64,000 nt of DNA. Source: Caballeronia sp. NK8 (GTDB taxonomy: Bacteria; Pseudomonadota; Gammaproteobacteria; Burkholderiales; Burkholderiaceae). Under the pieces are notes generated by a model. It was not told the DNA's origin, searched no databases, and saw only the letters and a list, made by a program, of their open reading frames with translations. Positions 26,139 through 35,589 of this stretch are shown here, in pieces; the first letter of the stretch is position 1, and each line of letters starts with the position of its first letter. The DNA lies in contig NZ_AP024325.1 in NCBI RefSeq assembly GCF_018408855.1, positions 1,302,001 to 1,366,000 on the forward strand, in the 5' to 3' direction. The position numbers and the translations under genes were made by a program.

Positions 26139-27177
26139 TCGCGGCTTCGACTGCGCGCATGCGGCGGGCGGTCCACGCGCGCAACATGCCGTTCGACGCG
26201 ACCATCGGCAACGATGCCGCGATGATGCGATACACGTCGTTGCGGCGAACCTTCGAGATTCTGGCGGGATCGAGCCACGCGTCGTTGTGCGCGAGCAGCA
26301 CGAGCGTGTCGAGACCGATCATGATCGGCCACAGGCACGCGAGGCGCAGACGAACCGCGCTCGGTGGAATCGCGAGTGTGTAATCGACCGCGTCCTGGAA
26401 CAGCGCAAGCGTCGTGCGCAACAGATCGAACAGCACGGGCCGCGCGCGCGCCGACGATTCCGGTTGCAGGAGATCGCGCGGCGTCAGTCCATGACGTGCG
26501 AGCATCGATTCGGGCAGATAGCAGCGGCCGATGCGCAGATCGCGCGCGCAGTCGCGCAGCACGTTCGTCATCTGCAGCGCACGGCCGAAGCGCACGCCGA
26601 GCGCGAGCATGGTTTCGGGCGCGGCCTTCAACGTGCCCGGCTCGTGCGCGTAGGTCATCTTCGTCCAGAATTCGCCGACGCAGCCCGCGACGAGATACGT
26701 ATAGCGGTCCAGCTCGCCGATTTCCTGCAACGCGACGATCTCGCCGGATGTCTCGTCGGGGAACGTGCGCAGATCGAACTCCATGCCGGTGCTGAGCGTC
26801 GTGACGATGTCGCGGACGGCGGCCTGATCCTGAACGCCGAGCTGCGGCAGGATCGCGAGCGCGGCGCCCAGGCTTTCGAGCAACGCGCGCTCGTCAGGCT
26901 GTGCCTGCTCACCGGCGACTTCGCCCGCGATGCGCGCGAGCGCGCCGTCATCGGCTGCGCCATTGATTTGCGCGCGCAATGACAGCAGCAGTTCGAGACG
27001 GCGTTGCGGCGAAATCAGCGAGGTATCCGCGATCGTATCCGCCGCGCGCGCGAGCAGATACGCCAGCCCGATGGGATCGCGCATGCCGGCCGGCAGGATG
27101 CGCAGCGTGAGATAGAACGAGCGCGACACGCTCTTGAGAAGCGGGCCCAGAAGAACGGCCCGGGGCGAATTGTTCAT
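26116..27177 (-). CDS. Squalene/phytoene synthase-family protein
   Basis: A trans-isoprenyl diphosphate synthase of the head-to-head type, 353 residues, close to true squalene synthases rather than the shorter HpnC/HpnD. Motifs: SRSFYLTLRILPAGMRDPIG, the first Asp-rich motif DTIAD, and the second NVLRDCARDLRIGRCYLP; a C-terminal hydrophobic part (LACLWPIMIGLDTLVLL) may touch the membrane. No hopanoid cyclase or other isoprenoid genes are near. Whether it makes squalene or another C30 product is not decidable here. The start ATG 27177 has no strong Shine-Dalgarno. Confidence 0.85.
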   Translation of the reverse strand: MNNSPRAVLLGPLLKSVSRSFYLTLRILPAGMRDPIGLAYLLARAADTIADTSLISPQRRLELLLSLRAQINGAADDGALARIAGEVAGEQAQPDERALLESLGAALAILPQLGVQDQAAVRDIVTTLSTGMEFDLRTFPDETSGEIVALQEIGELDRYTYLVAGCVGEFWTKMTYAHEPGTLKAAPETMLALGVRFGRALQMTNVLRDCARDLRIGRCYLPESMLARHGLTPRDLLQPESSARARPVLFDLLRTTLALFQDAVDYTLAIPPSAVRLRLACLWPIMIGLDTLVLLAHNDAWLDPARISKVRRNDVYRIIAASLPMVASNGMLRAWTARRMRAVEAAISAATRP

Positions 27178-27245
27178 GAGCTGGATCGGAAAGCCTTGGC
27201 GAGGCGCGCGATGATCGCGCGCCGCCGCATTGTATCCGTCCCGCC

Positions 27246-27872
27246 TCAATGACGATGCGCGCGTTTCCTGCTGTGCCGTGGATGAGGCGCGATGCGCAGC
27301 ATGATGCGCTCGGGCGCCTGTGGCGTGGCCGCTTGCGCGACCGTCTGGCTGACCGGTTCGAGGATCACCTGTGCGCTTCCCGCGCGTTGCAGACCGAGTT
27401 CGACGGCCGCGGCAAACGACAGATCGATCACGCGGCCTTTCGCGAACGGACCGCGATCGTTGATCCGCACAATGACCGATCTCGTCCTCGCGAGGGTGCT
27501 CACGCGCACGCGGGTGCCGATCGGCAACGTGCGATGCGCGGCGGTCAGCGCCCGCATGTCGTAGCGTTCGCCGCTGGCCGTGCGGCGGCCCTGGAACTTC
27601 CCGCTGTAGTAAGACGCCCAGCCGATCTGCGGTGCGACGTTCGCTCTCGCGCTGTGATAGTCGAGCGGCTCGGCATCGAGCGAGTTGCTTTCGTGACCTT
27701 GCATCGAATCCGCGACGCGTGCGCCTTCCGTCAAAATAGCCGGCGCGTCCGCTTCCTTCGACAGCGCGGGCGAATGCCCGGCGCATCCGGTCAAGGTCGC
27801 GCACGCGCCCGACGCGGCGATGGCCGCGATCCCGGCCGCACCCCAGTGCGCGATGAATCCGTTGTCCTGCAT
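27246..27872 (-). CDS. RlpA-like lipoprotein, double-psi beta-barrel
   Basis: A 208-residue lipoprotein (lipobox LTGC after a hydrophobic leader) with the RlpA DPBB domain at roughly residues 85-165: GWASYYSGKFQGRRTASGER, RTLPIGTRVRVST, VIVRINDRGPFAKGRVIDLS. RlpA proteins are septal or envelope lytic transglycosylases acting on denuded glycan. The usual C-terminal SPOR domain is missing here, and a short basic tail takes its place, so septal targeting is doubtful. It precedes the squalene-synthase-like gene on the same strand (68-base gap) and may be co-transcribed. Start has GGAGAGG upstream. Confidence 0.85.
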   Translation of the reverse strand: MQDNGFIAHWGAAGIAAIAASGACATLTGCAGHSPALSKEADAPAILTEGARVADSMQGHESNSLDAEPLDYHSARANVAPQIGWASYYSGKFQGRRTASGERYDMRALTAAHRTLPIGTRVRVSTLARTRSVIVRINDRGPFAKGRVIDLSFAAAVELGLQRAGSAQVILEPVSQTVAQAATPQAPERIMLRIAPHPRHSRKRAHRH

Positions 27873-28011
27873 GAGCGAGCCTCTCCAATGAAAAATGCCG
27901 ACACGTTTGGTATCGGCTCGCTCACAACGTACGCCACGCGTCGAAGTTGACGCGTGCGCCGAAGTTATGACCCATCTTTACAGAAGGAGCACCTGATTTA
28001 CGGCGCTCGAT

Positions 28012-28728
28012 TCATCCGCGCGGCCCATAGTCCAGCTTCGGGTACCAGTTCGTCCCGCGTCCCTCGGGCGTCATATCGAGCACCGTCCAGAGCGGCATCA
28101 GATCGGGCGCGCCGCGCGGGTCCTCGCCGGGGTCGGCGCTATCGAAATCCATCTCGCCGCTCCAGAAATGGCGGATCACGCCGTCGCGCCGCGTGAACAC
28201 GTTGAGCGCGGGTTCGTCGCCGCCTTCCTTCGATATCGCGTGATAATCGCGGCTGAATTCGCCATTGGTATCGGAGAAAAGCGGGAGATCGCGCCAGCCG
28301 CGTTCCTTCTTGAACGCGACGAGCTTCGCGAGCGGCGAACGCGCGATCACCGCAAGCGCGACGCGCTGCTCGATATCGCGCGCCTCGCCTTCCCACGCCG
28401 ACAGCAGCGACGTGCACATGGGACACGGCCGCTCGCGCTGCGGTCCGAACATGTAGCTATAGGTGACGAGCGTTTCCTTGTCGCCGAACAGTCCGGCGAA
28501 ATCGACCGCTCCGCGCTCGCCTTCGAATCGATAATCGCCCTTCACTTCGCCGCCGGGCGGCAGCGCGCGACGCATCTGCGCGACGCGCTCGATATGCCGC
28601 CGCAACTCGATTTCCTCCGCCAGCAATTCGGTCCGTGCGCGCCGGTATTCGGCGCTTTCATTGGGAAACCGCATTGTCGCGCGCATCGCGAGTTCACGGG
28701 CTGAAATGTAGTTCGTGGTCGTGTTCAT
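28012..28728 (-). CDS. DUF899 thioredoxin-like protein
   Basis: A 238-residue DUF899 protein with the family blocks RTELLAEEIELRRHIERVA, RRALPPGGEVKGDY, LVTYSYMFGPQRERPCPMCT (a Cys-x2-Cys), FSRDYHA and GTNWYPKLDYGPR. Members are thioredoxin-fold proteins of unknown substrate, often beside glyoxalase or GST genes. Start ATG 28728 follows GAGGAGATCGAAC. It lies 26 bases downstream of a GST gene, probably in one operon, suggesting a detoxification unit. Confidence 0.88.
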   Translation of the reverse strand: MNTTTNYISARELAMRATMRFPNESAEYRRARTELLAEEIELRRHIERVAQMRRALPPGGEVKGDYRFEGERGAVDFAGLFGDKETLVTYSYMFGPQRERPCPMCTSLLSAWEGEARDIEQRVALAVIARSPLAKLVAFKKERGWRDLPLFSDTNGEFSRDYHAISKEGGDEPALNVFTRRDGVIRHFWSGEMDFDSADPGEDPRGAPDLMPLWTVLDMTPEGRGTNWYPKLDYGPRG

Positions 28729-28754
28729 GTTCGATCTCCTCAACGATAATCGGC

Positions 28755-29414
28755 TCAATCGCGGTCCGGCGCGCCGAGCGGAAACAGCTTCCGGTACGGC
28801 CGCGCTTCGTCGACCGCGCGTGCGAACGAAGGCCGCGCGAGCAGACGCTTGCGATACGCGATCACGTTCGGATAAGCGTCCGCGATTCGATGGCACCAGT
28901 CGGCATAGAACAGGAACGGCGCGGCGCCGCAATCGGCGAGGCTGAAGGTGTCGCCCGCCGCCCATTCGCGCGTCGCCATCTTGCGTTCGAGAAACGCGTA
29001 GGACGTTTCGAGCATCGCGTGGGCATCGGCGACGCCGCGCGTATCGCGCTCCGCGGAATCGCGCATGGCGTCAAAGACGATTTTCTGCCCCGGCGTCGAG
29101 ACGTAATTGTCGAAGAAGCGATCCATCCAGCGCGTTTCAAGCGCGTCGCGCGGATCGGCGGGAATGAGACGCACCGGGCCCGGGTGATGCAACCCGAGAT
29201 ATTCGATGATCACGGTCGCCTCGATCACCGGCCGCCCGTCGTCGACGAGCACCGGGAAGCGTTTCATCGGCCAAATTTCGGTGAGTTCCCGCATTGATTG
29301 CGGCGTTTCCGGCGTGAGCGCGCGCCATTCGAAGGGCGTGCCGTTCTCGTACAGCGCCACCAGCACCTTCTGACAATACGAGGAAAACGGGTGTGCATAC
29401 AGTTGCAAACTCAT
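28755..29414 (-). CDS. Glutathione S-transferase
   Basis: A 219-residue cytosolic GST. N-terminal thioredoxin fold: MSLQLYAHPFSSYCQKVLVA (Ser or Cys as catalytic candidate), cis-Pro region MKRFPVLVDDGRPVIEATVI with the Glu-Ala/Ser that binds gamma-Glu, then an all-helical C-domain with the N-capping box FSLADCGAAPFLFY. It starts the unit GST-DUF899. The substrate is unknown. Confidence 0.9.
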   Translation of the reverse strand: MSLQLYAHPFSSYCQKVLVALYENGTPFEWRALTPETPQSMRELTEIWPMKRFPVLVDDGRPVIEATVIIEYLGLHHPGPVRLIPADPRDALETRWMDRFFDNYVSTPGQKIVFDAMRDSAERDTRGVADAHAMLETSYAFLERKMATREWAAGDTFSLADCGAAPFLFYADWCHRIADAYPNVIAYRKRLLARPSFARAVDEARPYRKLFPLGAPDRD

Positions 29415-29644
29415 CTGACAGCCTCCGGGTCGTCAAGCGGTTCAGGATGCGGCGCGACGGTCATGCGACGATTTGCAGCGCCGGTTACTTTGACGACGAA
29501 CGGTGCGCGTGCAAATCGACAACGAAACGACATAATTTGTTGTGCAGTGCAACCTGATCGCGGCTGATTTGCTAACGTGCCTGTCCCGAGGCAGTTGAAA
29601 GCGGCGGATTCCAACAATAGTCCGACGAGGCTGGTCGAGAAAGA

Positions 29645-30157
29645 ATGAAGCGCGAAGACAAAATCAAGATCGTCATGGCAGACGATCGTCCCGTGGTGCT
29701 GTATGGGCTGCAAAGCTGGTTCGAGTCGCACGAGCGGTTTCAGGTGACGGCGTGTCTCGAAACCGCCGATCAATTGCTTACGAGGCTGAATGCCGCGCAT
29801 TACGACGTAATCGTACTGGGCAGCGGCCTGGAAGGTTCGCGTGCGGATGATTTCGCGCTACTGCGCGGATTGCGGCGAACGTTCCCTGATACGCCTGTCG
29901 TCGTCTTCACTGACGAAACTGACGCGCAGGCGCTGGCCGATATGCGGCGTGCAGGCGCCGCGGGTCTGGTCAGCGCACGCGAAGAAGCGCGCGCCTTTGA
30001 GCGCGTTTGTGCACGCGTGCTCTCCGGCGTGCATGAGGTCGTCTCGCAGCGCATCGCGGGCTATTGTGACACCGAAGACGCTCCGAATTCTTCCGACGCG
30101 AATCCGGACTATTGCGGCGTTCGCATCAACGTTAGAACATTCATCGCGCGGGCCTGA
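29645..30157 (+). CDS. Degenerate response-regulator receiver protein without output domain
   Basis: A 170-residue receiver-fold protein of the NarL/RcsB type: KIVMADDRPVVLYGLQSWF, LLTRLNAAHYDVIVLGSGLE, PVVVFTDETDAQALADMRRAGAAG. The acidic pair Asp13-Asp14 is kept, but the expected phospho-acceptor Asp is Gly59 and the conserved Lys is Ser110. The receiver is followed by only about 40 residues with no helix-turn-helix. It therefore cannot be a classic phosphorylated regulator. It may be a pseudo-receiver, or a regulator that lost its DNA-binding end. Its 3' end overlaps the convergent gene by 17 bases. Confidence 0.7.
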   Translation: MKREDKIKIVMADDRPVVLYGLQSWFESHERFQVTACLETADQLLTRLNAAHYDVIVLGSGLEGSRADDFALLRGLRRTFPDTPVVVFTDETDAQALADMRRAGAAGLVSAREEARAFERVCARVLSGVHEVVSQRIAGYCDTEDAPNSSDANPDYCGVRINVRTFIARA

Positions 30158-30491
30158 TCACGGCGGTTTCGGCAACCGGCGCCTTGGTGAACTCGATCTG
30201 GTTTTTCCCCTTCGGAAAGCCGACGTCCCGCCCGTCCTCGAATCCCTTCTCATAAGCGCGCTGATCGAGCGACTTGAAAAGCGGCTCGAGTTCATCGACA
30301 TGGGCGCGGATCAGATCCATCAGCGGCTTCACGAGCGCCGCGCTCTCTTCCGGTCCTTTCGCAAGGCTGACGACTTGCACCATTGCGCGCAGTGTTCTTG
30401 CGCGCTGTAAGCAATAGTCGCTCAAAGGCATCAAGTACGTGATGACTGCATGACCTTTCTCATTGACTGTGACGCTCATTTTGGACTCCAT
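30141..30491 (-). CDS. Conserved small hypothetical protein
   Basis: A 116-residue soluble protein: an N-terminal beta segment (VTVNEKGHAVITYLMPLSDY), a long helical region (RARTLRAMVQVVSLAKGPEE, LMDLIRAHVDELEPLFKSLD) and a polar tail (YEKGFEDGRDVGFPKGKN). The start ATG 30491 has GGAGACATACG; MSVTV at 30479 is an alternative. No signal peptide, membrane segment or metal motif is seen. Function unknown. Confidence 0.6.
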   Translation of the reverse strand: MESKMSVTVNEKGHAVITYLMPLSDYCLQRARTLRAMVQVVSLAKGPEESAALVKPLMDLIRAHVDELEPLFKSLDQRAYEKGFEDGRDVGFPKGKNQIEFTKAPVAETAVIRPAR

Positions 30492-30580
30492 CGTATGTCT
30501 CCATCCGGGATTGCATGAAGTCCAACTGTAGAAGGGTCCGCGCGGCGCGAGCACTAGATAAATCTGATTAGTGAAGGCAT

Positions 30581-31285
30581 TTATGGCGCCGCGCTCTGCC
30601 CCATCCGCTCGCGCATCGCCGCGCAATGTTTCACGAGATTGCCCTGCGTGGCGACCAACCCCTTGAGCGGCGTATCGATGTCATAAAACCAGATGCTTGC
30701 GACGAACCCATACAACGCGGCATCGATGCTCGCGGGCGCATCGCCGAACATGAACGGCCCGTCGCCCAGCCGATTCGCGATCGCCTGAAGGCTTGCGATA
30801 CCGCGCGCATACGCGGCGTCCGGCTCGTATCGACCGATACCCTGATACCGATACCGTTCGAAGTTGTATTTGCGCGCGCCTTCGAGCGCTTCGGCGCCGA
30901 TGTCCGGATGCTGGTGCAGCAGCGCATCGCGGAACTGCGGCCAATAGCGGTCGTCGCGCCAGCGGGAATACGACATCACCCAGTAGAGATCGTCGAGCGT
31001 GCGGCGGATTAGCAGATCGAGATCGCGTTGCGGCGCGCTCAGCGCATCGTCGAGCGTGAGCGCGTATTTGCGCTTCAGATGCGCGATGATCGCATCGCTG
31101 TCGCCGATGGTGGCATCGTCGTCGACGAGATACGGAAGCTGGCCGCGCGGCGCGGCGCTCGTGTCGAGCACATGCCGATGCTCGAATGGCAAGCCTGTCA
31201 GCTTCAGGAACGCGAACACTTTCAACCCGAACGGATTGTTGTCTTCGAGCCCGAACAACTGAGGATACGAGTAGAGCGTGATCAT
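30581..31285 (-). CDS. Glutathione S-transferase, failed-axon-connections/metaxin-like
   Basis: A 234-residue GST-like protein: MITLYSYPQLFGLEDNNPFG followed by LKVFAFLKLTGLPFEHRHV, PRGQLPYLVDDDATIGDSDA and a helical C-domain with MFGDAPASIDAALYGFVASI. The lack of a Ser/Cys-x-x motif at the N-terminus (LEDNNPFGLKV) and the metaxin-like C-domain place it with the Fax/Tom37-like branch common in proteobacteria. Enzyme activity is not established. Start has CGGAGAC. It is divergent from nudC. Confidence 0.85.
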   Translation of the reverse strand: MITLYSYPQLFGLEDNNPFGLKVFAFLKLTGLPFEHRHVLDTSAAPRGQLPYLVDDDATIGDSDAIIAHLKRKYALTLDDALSAPQRDLDLLIRRTLDDLYWVMSYSRWRDDRYWPQFRDALLHQHPDIGAEALEGARKYNFERYRYQGIGRYEPDAAYARGIASLQAIANRLGDGPFMFGDAPASIDAALYGFVASIWFYDIDTPLKGLVATQGNLVKHCAAMRERMGQSAAP

Positions 31286-31413
31286 CGATGTCTCCGGGCA
31301 TCGCCCTGCAAGGACGCGCCAACTTCGCTACGATTCCCGATTGGCCTTGCTTCTTTCCGCTTATTCCCGTCACGCGGAGCGCCGGACCAGCGCGCCGCCA
31401 CTTACAAAATACT

Positions 31414-32331
31414 ATGCCCACGCCGCCTCATGCCATCGGTTTTACGCTGGACCCGCTCGATCGCCTCTCGGAGAAGCGCGACGACGAGCGTTTCGTCGCC
31501 GGTCTGCGCGACGATTCTTCGACGCGTTTTCTGCTGTTTGTGAACAACGTGCCGCTCTTCAAGCGCGCGAACGGGCACGATCCATTATTCAGCGCGCAGG
31601 AAGCCGCGACGCTCGGCGCGCCCTTGCAGACCGTGTTTCTCGGCCGCGATACGCAGGATCGCGCACTTTTCGCAAGTTCGTTCGATGAAGGCACGCCGCC
31701 GCTCCCGGAAGTCGAAGCCATCGAACTTCGCCCGATCGCGATGCAGGGTCTCGTGCCGCCGCCGATGGTCAGCGCGCTCGGCGAAGCACGCTCGATGCTC
31801 GACTGGCATCGTCGTCACCGGTTCTGCGCGAACTGCGGCCAGCCGACCGATTCCGCCGGCGCGGGCTGGCGGCGCATCTGTCCAAATTGCAAGGCGCAGC
31901 ATTTTCCGCGCGTCGATCCGGTCGTGATCATGCTCGTCACCGACGGCGAGCGCTGCCTCCTCGGCCGTCAGCCGCAGTTTCTGCCGGGCATGTATTCGGC
32001 GCTGGCGGGCTTCATCGAGCCGGGCGAGACGTTCGAGCACGCGGTGTATCGCGAAGTGCTGGAGGAAGCGGGCATTCGCTGCACGGATGTGCGGTACTAC
32101 GCGTCGCAGCCGTGGCCGTTTCCGTCGTCGCTGATGATCGGGTGTTTCGCGCGCGCGGCCAGCACCGAGATCGTCGTCGACAGGAACGAGCTGGAGGACG
32201 CGCGCTGGTTCACGCGCAAGGAAGTCGCTGCGATGCTCGACGGCACGCACGAACAGGCGCTTTCGGCGCCGAAGCCGTTCGCGATCGCGCATCATTTGCT
32301 GAAGGCTTTCGCGACGGGAGAGCTGGACTGA
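31414..32331 (+). CDS. nudC: NAD(+) diphosphatase / RNA deNADding Nudix hydrolase
   Basis: Hydrolyses NADH/NAD to NMN(H) and AMP and can remove NAD caps from RNA. The 305-residue protein has a variable N-terminal domain, the zinc ribbon CANCGQ...CPNCKAQHFPRVDP, the Nudix box GFIEPGETFEHAVYREVLEE continuing AGI, and the NudC signature SQPWPFPSSLMIG that separates it from other Nudix enzymes. A longer frame starts at 31288, but those 42 residues are proline- and arginine-rich noise and the ATG at 31414 matches the family. Monocistronic or followed by the phosphatase gene 64 bases on. Confidence 0.93.
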   Translation: MPTPPHAIGFTLDPLDRLSEKRDDERFVAGLRDDSSTRFLLFVNNVPLFKRANGHDPLFSAQEAATLGAPLQTVFLGRDTQDRALFASSFDEGTPPLPEVEAIELRPIAMQGLVPPPMVSALGEARSMLDWHRRHRFCANCGQPTDSAGAGWRRICPNCKAQHFPRVDPVVIMLVTDGERCLLGRQPQFLPGMYSALAGFIEPGETFEHAVYREVLEEAGIRCTDVRYYASQPWPFPSSLMIGCFARAASTEIVVDRNELEDARWFTRKEVAAMLDGTHEQALSAPKPFAIAHHLLKAFATGELD

Positions 32332-32395
32332 GGCAAAATTCGAAGCTGCGCTGCGTCAGCGCGTGGCCGCAATCTTCAGACACCGGGTGAACGAC

Positions 32396-32980
32396 ATGAA
32401 CATGAAAGGCGGCGTCCATATCTGGCTGATCCGGCATGGCGAAACGGAATGGAGCAAGTCGGGCCAGCACACCGGCACGACGAATGTGCCGCTCACCGAT
32501 GAGGGCCGCAAACAGGCGGCCGCGCTCGTGCCGATTCTCGCGGCGCAGACGTTCGATCTCGTGCTGACCAGTCCGATGGACCGCGCAATCGAGACCTGCC
32601 GCCTCGCGGGTCTGGGCGATCGCGCGCAGATCGAGCCTGAGTTGCACGAGTGGAATTACGGAGTGTATGAAGGACGCAAGACGCCGGATATCCGCAAGGA
32701 GATTCCGGACTGGTCAGTGTGGACGTCGCCGATTCCCGAGGGCGAGAGTCTCGACGATGTCGGCGCGCGCGCGCAGGCGCTCATCGACAAGCTGCTCGCG
32801 ACGGGGGCGGCGAATATCGCGCTCTTTTCACATGCGCATTTTTCGCGGGTGTTCGGCGCGCAGTGGGCGACGGGGGCGGCGTCGCTCGGCGCCCATCTGG
32901 CGATGGATACGGCTGCGATGAGCGTGCTCGGGTTCGAGCGCGATGTGCGCGCGATCATCAAGTGGAATCTTTTGCCTTGA
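32396..32980 (+). CDS. Histidine phosphatase family protein
   Basis: A 194-residue phosphoglycerate-mutase-like phosphatase with the catalytic IWLIRHGETEWSKSGQHTG (RHG), the Arg in SPMDRAIETCRLAG, the acid Glu in LHEWNYGVYEGRKTPDI and the second His in ALFSHAHFSRVFGAQW. Similar enzymes in this order include broad phosphomonoesterases and sugar-phosphate phosphatases. The substrate is not deducible. The start could also be 32402. Confidence 0.88.
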   Translation: MNMKGGVHIWLIRHGETEWSKSGQHTGTTNVPLTDEGRKQAAALVPILAAQTFDLVLTSPMDRAIETCRLAGLGDRAQIEPELHEWNYGVYEGRKTPDIRKEIPDWSVWTSPIPEGESLDDVGARAQALIDKLLATGAANIALFSHAHFSRVFGAQWATGAASLGAHLAMDTAAMSVLGFERDVRAIIKWNLLP

Positions 32981-33017
32981 CGGGTGCCACGCACCCCCAG
33001 GCGCTGCCGGAAGTCAC

Positions 33018-33752
33018 TCACCCCCGCGCCCTCCGCCACTCCCGATACTCCGCCAGCGTCTCCTCACTAGGCGGATACGTCCCCCGCAGCACCGCGCCCC
33101 CCTCCACCCGCGCCGACAGAAACTCCTCCATCACCTCCTGCTCGGTCGCATCCCGCGCGACTTCCTCGGCCAGATGACGCGGCACGATCACGACCCCATC
33201 CACATCGCCGACGACGATATCGCCCGGATACACCGCCACGCCGCCGCACGCGATCGGCACATCCATATCGACCGCGTGATGCTTCGCGAGATTGAGCGGC
33301 GCGCTCGCGCCCGCGCAAAAGAGCGGCAAGCCGATATCGCCGATCGTGCCCGAATCGCGCACGCAACCATCCGAGACCATGCCCGCGACACCGCGAATCT
33401 TGAGCCGCGTCGTGAGAATCGAGCCCGTCGACGCAACGCTGCGCTCACCGCGGCAATCCTGCACGAGCACGCTGCCGGGCGGCGCTGTCTCGACGGCCTT
33501 GCGCTGCGGATGATCCGGGTCCTGAAACACGCCGACGTGATCGATATCCTCGCGCGCCGGAATATTGCGCAGCGTGAACGCCGGCCCGACCATGTTCGGC
33601 GCGCCCTTCGCTGGCTTCACGAGCGGCGCGACGCCTTGCAGAAAAACGTTGCGCAAACCGCGCTTGAAGAGTTGCGTCGTGAGCGTCGCGGTGCTGACGT
33701 GGCGTAGCAGTTCGATCGTCTCGTCGGAAATGGCGATATCGGTAGTCGTCAT
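33018..33752 (-). CDS. RraA-like aldolase-fold protein paired with sugar-acid dehydratase
   Basis: A 244-residue protein of the RraA/HMG-aldolase superfamily: VSTATLTTQLFKRGLRNVFL, GPAFTLRNIPAREDID, APPGSVLVQDCRGERSVAST, GMVSDGCVRDSGTI (the conserved Arg-Asp), YPGDIVVGDVDGVVIVPRHL. It resembles LigK at 3154 but with a different N-terminus. The ATG at 33752 lies 11 bases after the dehydratase stop, so the two are co-transcribed. In such pairs it probably cleaves or decarboxylates a 2-keto sugar-acid product. Ribonuclease E regulation is unlikely. The activity is inferred. Confidence 0.82.
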   Translation of the reverse strand: MTTTDIAISDETIELLRHVSTATLTTQLFKRGLRNVFLQGVAPLVKPAKGAPNMVGPAFTLRNIPAREDIDHVGVFQDPDHPQRKAVETAPPGSVLVQDCRGERSVASTGSILTTRLKIRGVAGMVSDGCVRDSGTIGDIGLPLFCAGASAPLNLAKHHAVDMDVPIACGGVAVYPGDIVVGDVDGVVIVPRHLAEEVARDATEQEVMEEFLSARVEGGAVLRGTYPPSEETLAEYREWRRARG

Positions 33753-33763
33753 GTTGTCGCGCC

Positions 33764-35497
33764 TCAGTGAATGTCCGGTTCGCCGCCCGTCGCGGTTCTC
33801 TCTTCGAGAAAATCGAAATCGCAGCCCTTGTCCGCCTGCGTCACATGCAGTTGATGCATCACGCCGAAGCCGCGTTCGAACGGACGCTTCGGCGCTTTCC
33901 ATGCGCGCTTGCGCGCGGCAAGCTCATCGTCGCCGACATCGAGATGCAGACGGCGCGCGGGCACGTCGAGCTCGACGATGTCGCCATCCCTCACCAGCGC
34001 GAGCGGCCCGCCGACGAACGATTCCGGCGCCACATGCAGCACGCACGCGCCATAGCTCGTGCCGCTCATGCGCGCATCGGAAATGCGGACCATGTCGCGC
34101 ACGCCCTGCTTCAGCAGCTTCTGCGGTATCGGCAACTGGCCCCACTCCGGCATGCCCGGCGCGCCCACCGGCCCCGCGTGCTGGAGCACGATCACCGAAT
34201 CGGCGTCGATGTCGAGCGCTTCGTCGTCGATGCGCGCGGACATGTCGGCGTAGTCCTTGAACACGACCGCTCGGCCGCGATGTTTCAGCAGATGCGCTTC
34301 CATCGCCGCGGGTTTGATCACGGCGCCATCGGGCGCGAGGTTGCCGGTGAGCACCGCGAGACCATCGTTCGGAACCAGGGGATTGTCGCGACGGCGAATC
34401 ACGTCGTCGTCGAAAATTTCGGCGCCCGCGATGTTCTCGCCGAGCGTCGCGCCATTGACAGTTAGTTGCGAGCCATCGATCAATTCGCCCAGTTCGGCGA
34501 GCAGCGCGCGCAGGCCGCCCGCGTAGAAGAAGTCTTCCATCAGATACTTGCCGGCCGGACGGATGTTGCCGAGCACCGGCGTCACGCGCGCGAGTTCGTC
34601 GAAGCGCGCGGTCGTGAGCGGCACGCCCGCGCGCCGCGCGACCGCCACCAGATGCACGATCGCGTTGGTCGAGCCGGACAGCGCGAGCACGGTCGTCACC
34701 GCGTTGTCGAAGGACTTCGGCGTGAGAATGTCGGACGGCTTCAGGTCCGCCCACACCATCTCGACGATGCGCTGTCCCGTCAGCGACGCATGCTGCGCAT
34801 GCCGCGAGTCCACCGCCGGAATCGACGCGAAGCCCGGCAGCGCCATGCCGAGCGCTTCGGCGGCGCTCGTCATCGTGGATGCGGTACCCATCGTCATGCA
34901 ATGGCCCGGCGAGCGCGCGATGCCGCTTTCCACGCCCTTCCATTCGTCCTCGCTGATCTTCCCCGCGCGCAGTTCCGCCCAGTATTTCCACGTATCCGAG
35001 CCGCTGCCGAGCGTGCGGCCATTCCAGTCGCCGCGCAGCATCGGTCCGGCGGGCAGATAGATCGCGGGCAGATCCATGCTGATCGCGCCCATCAGAAGCG
35101 CGGGCGTGGTCTTGTCGCAACCGCCCATCAGCACGCAGCCGTCGAACGGATACGAGCGCAGCACTTCCTCCACTTCCATTGCGAGGAAGTTGCGGTAGAG
35201 CATCGTCGTCGGCTTCTGGAACGGCTCGGCGAGCGTCATCACCGGCATTTCGACAGGAAAGCCGCCCGCCTGCCAGACGCCGCGCTTCACTTCCTCGACG
35301 CGCTGTTTGAAATGCGTGTGGCACGAGTTGATCTCGCTCCACGTATTGACCACGGCGATCACCGGCTTGCCCATGTAATCGGACGGGTGATAACCCATCT
35401 GCGCCGTGCGCGAGCGGTGGCCGAACGAGCGCAGGTCGTTCACGCCGTACCAGCGGTGACTGCGCAGTTCCTCCGGCTTCTTGCGATTCGAAGTCAA
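33764..35497 (-). CDS. L-arabinonate dehydratase-like IlvD/Edd family enzyme
   Basis: A [Fe-S]-dependent sugar-acid dehydratase, 577 residues. Motifs: [20 protein letters not shown], the cluster Cys in [72 protein letters not shown] and [20 protein letters not shown] with the base Ser. This matches arabinonate/pentonate dehydratases rather than IlvD. No ATG fits; the family N-terminus is reached with TTG at 35497 preceded by AAGGAGAGGCTGT. Longer frames upstream are noise. The downstream RraA-like gene is in the same operon. Other aldonate substrates are possible. Confidence 0.88.
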   Translation of the reverse strand: MTSNRKKPEELRSHRWYGVNDLRSFGHRSRTAQMGYHPSDYMGKPVIAVVNTWSEINSCHTHFKQRVEEVKRGVWQAGGFPVEMPVMTLAEPFQKPTTMLYRNFLAMEVEEVLRSYPFDGCVLMGGCDKTTPALLMGAISMDLPAIYLPAGPMLRGDWNGRTLGSGSDTWKYWAELRAGKISEDEWKGVESGIARSPGHCMTMGTASTMTSAAEALGMALPGFASIPAVDSRHAQHASLTGQRIVEMVWADLKPSDILTPKSFDNAVTTVLALSGSTNAIVHLVAVARRAGVPLTTARFDELARVTPVLGNIRPAGKYLMEDFFYAGGLRALLAELGELIDGSQLTVNGATLGENIAGAEIFDDDVIRRRDNPLVPNDGLAVLTGNLAPDGAVIKPAAMEAHLLKHRGRAVVFKDYADMSARIDDEALDIDADSVIVLQHAGPVGAPGMPEWGQLPIPQKLLKQGVRDMVRISDARMSGTSYGACVLHVAPESFVGGPLALVRDGDIVELDVPARRLHLDVGDDELAARKRAWKAPKRPFERGFGVMHQLHVTQADKGCDFDFLEERTATGGEPDIH

Positions 35498-35589
35498 ACA
35501 GCCTCTCCTTGATGGTTGCGCTACCATGCGACGAAAAATGGTATCGGCGGCGGCGGCGAGCGTCGCTTGGGGTTTGTCCGGGGAATCCG

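Noticed and set aside
33018..33752. Annotation as a ribonuclease E regulator RraA
   Set aside because: It shares the fold, but its operon partner is a sugar-acid dehydratase and it has the GCVRD-type aldolase motif, so a metabolic lyase role is more likely.
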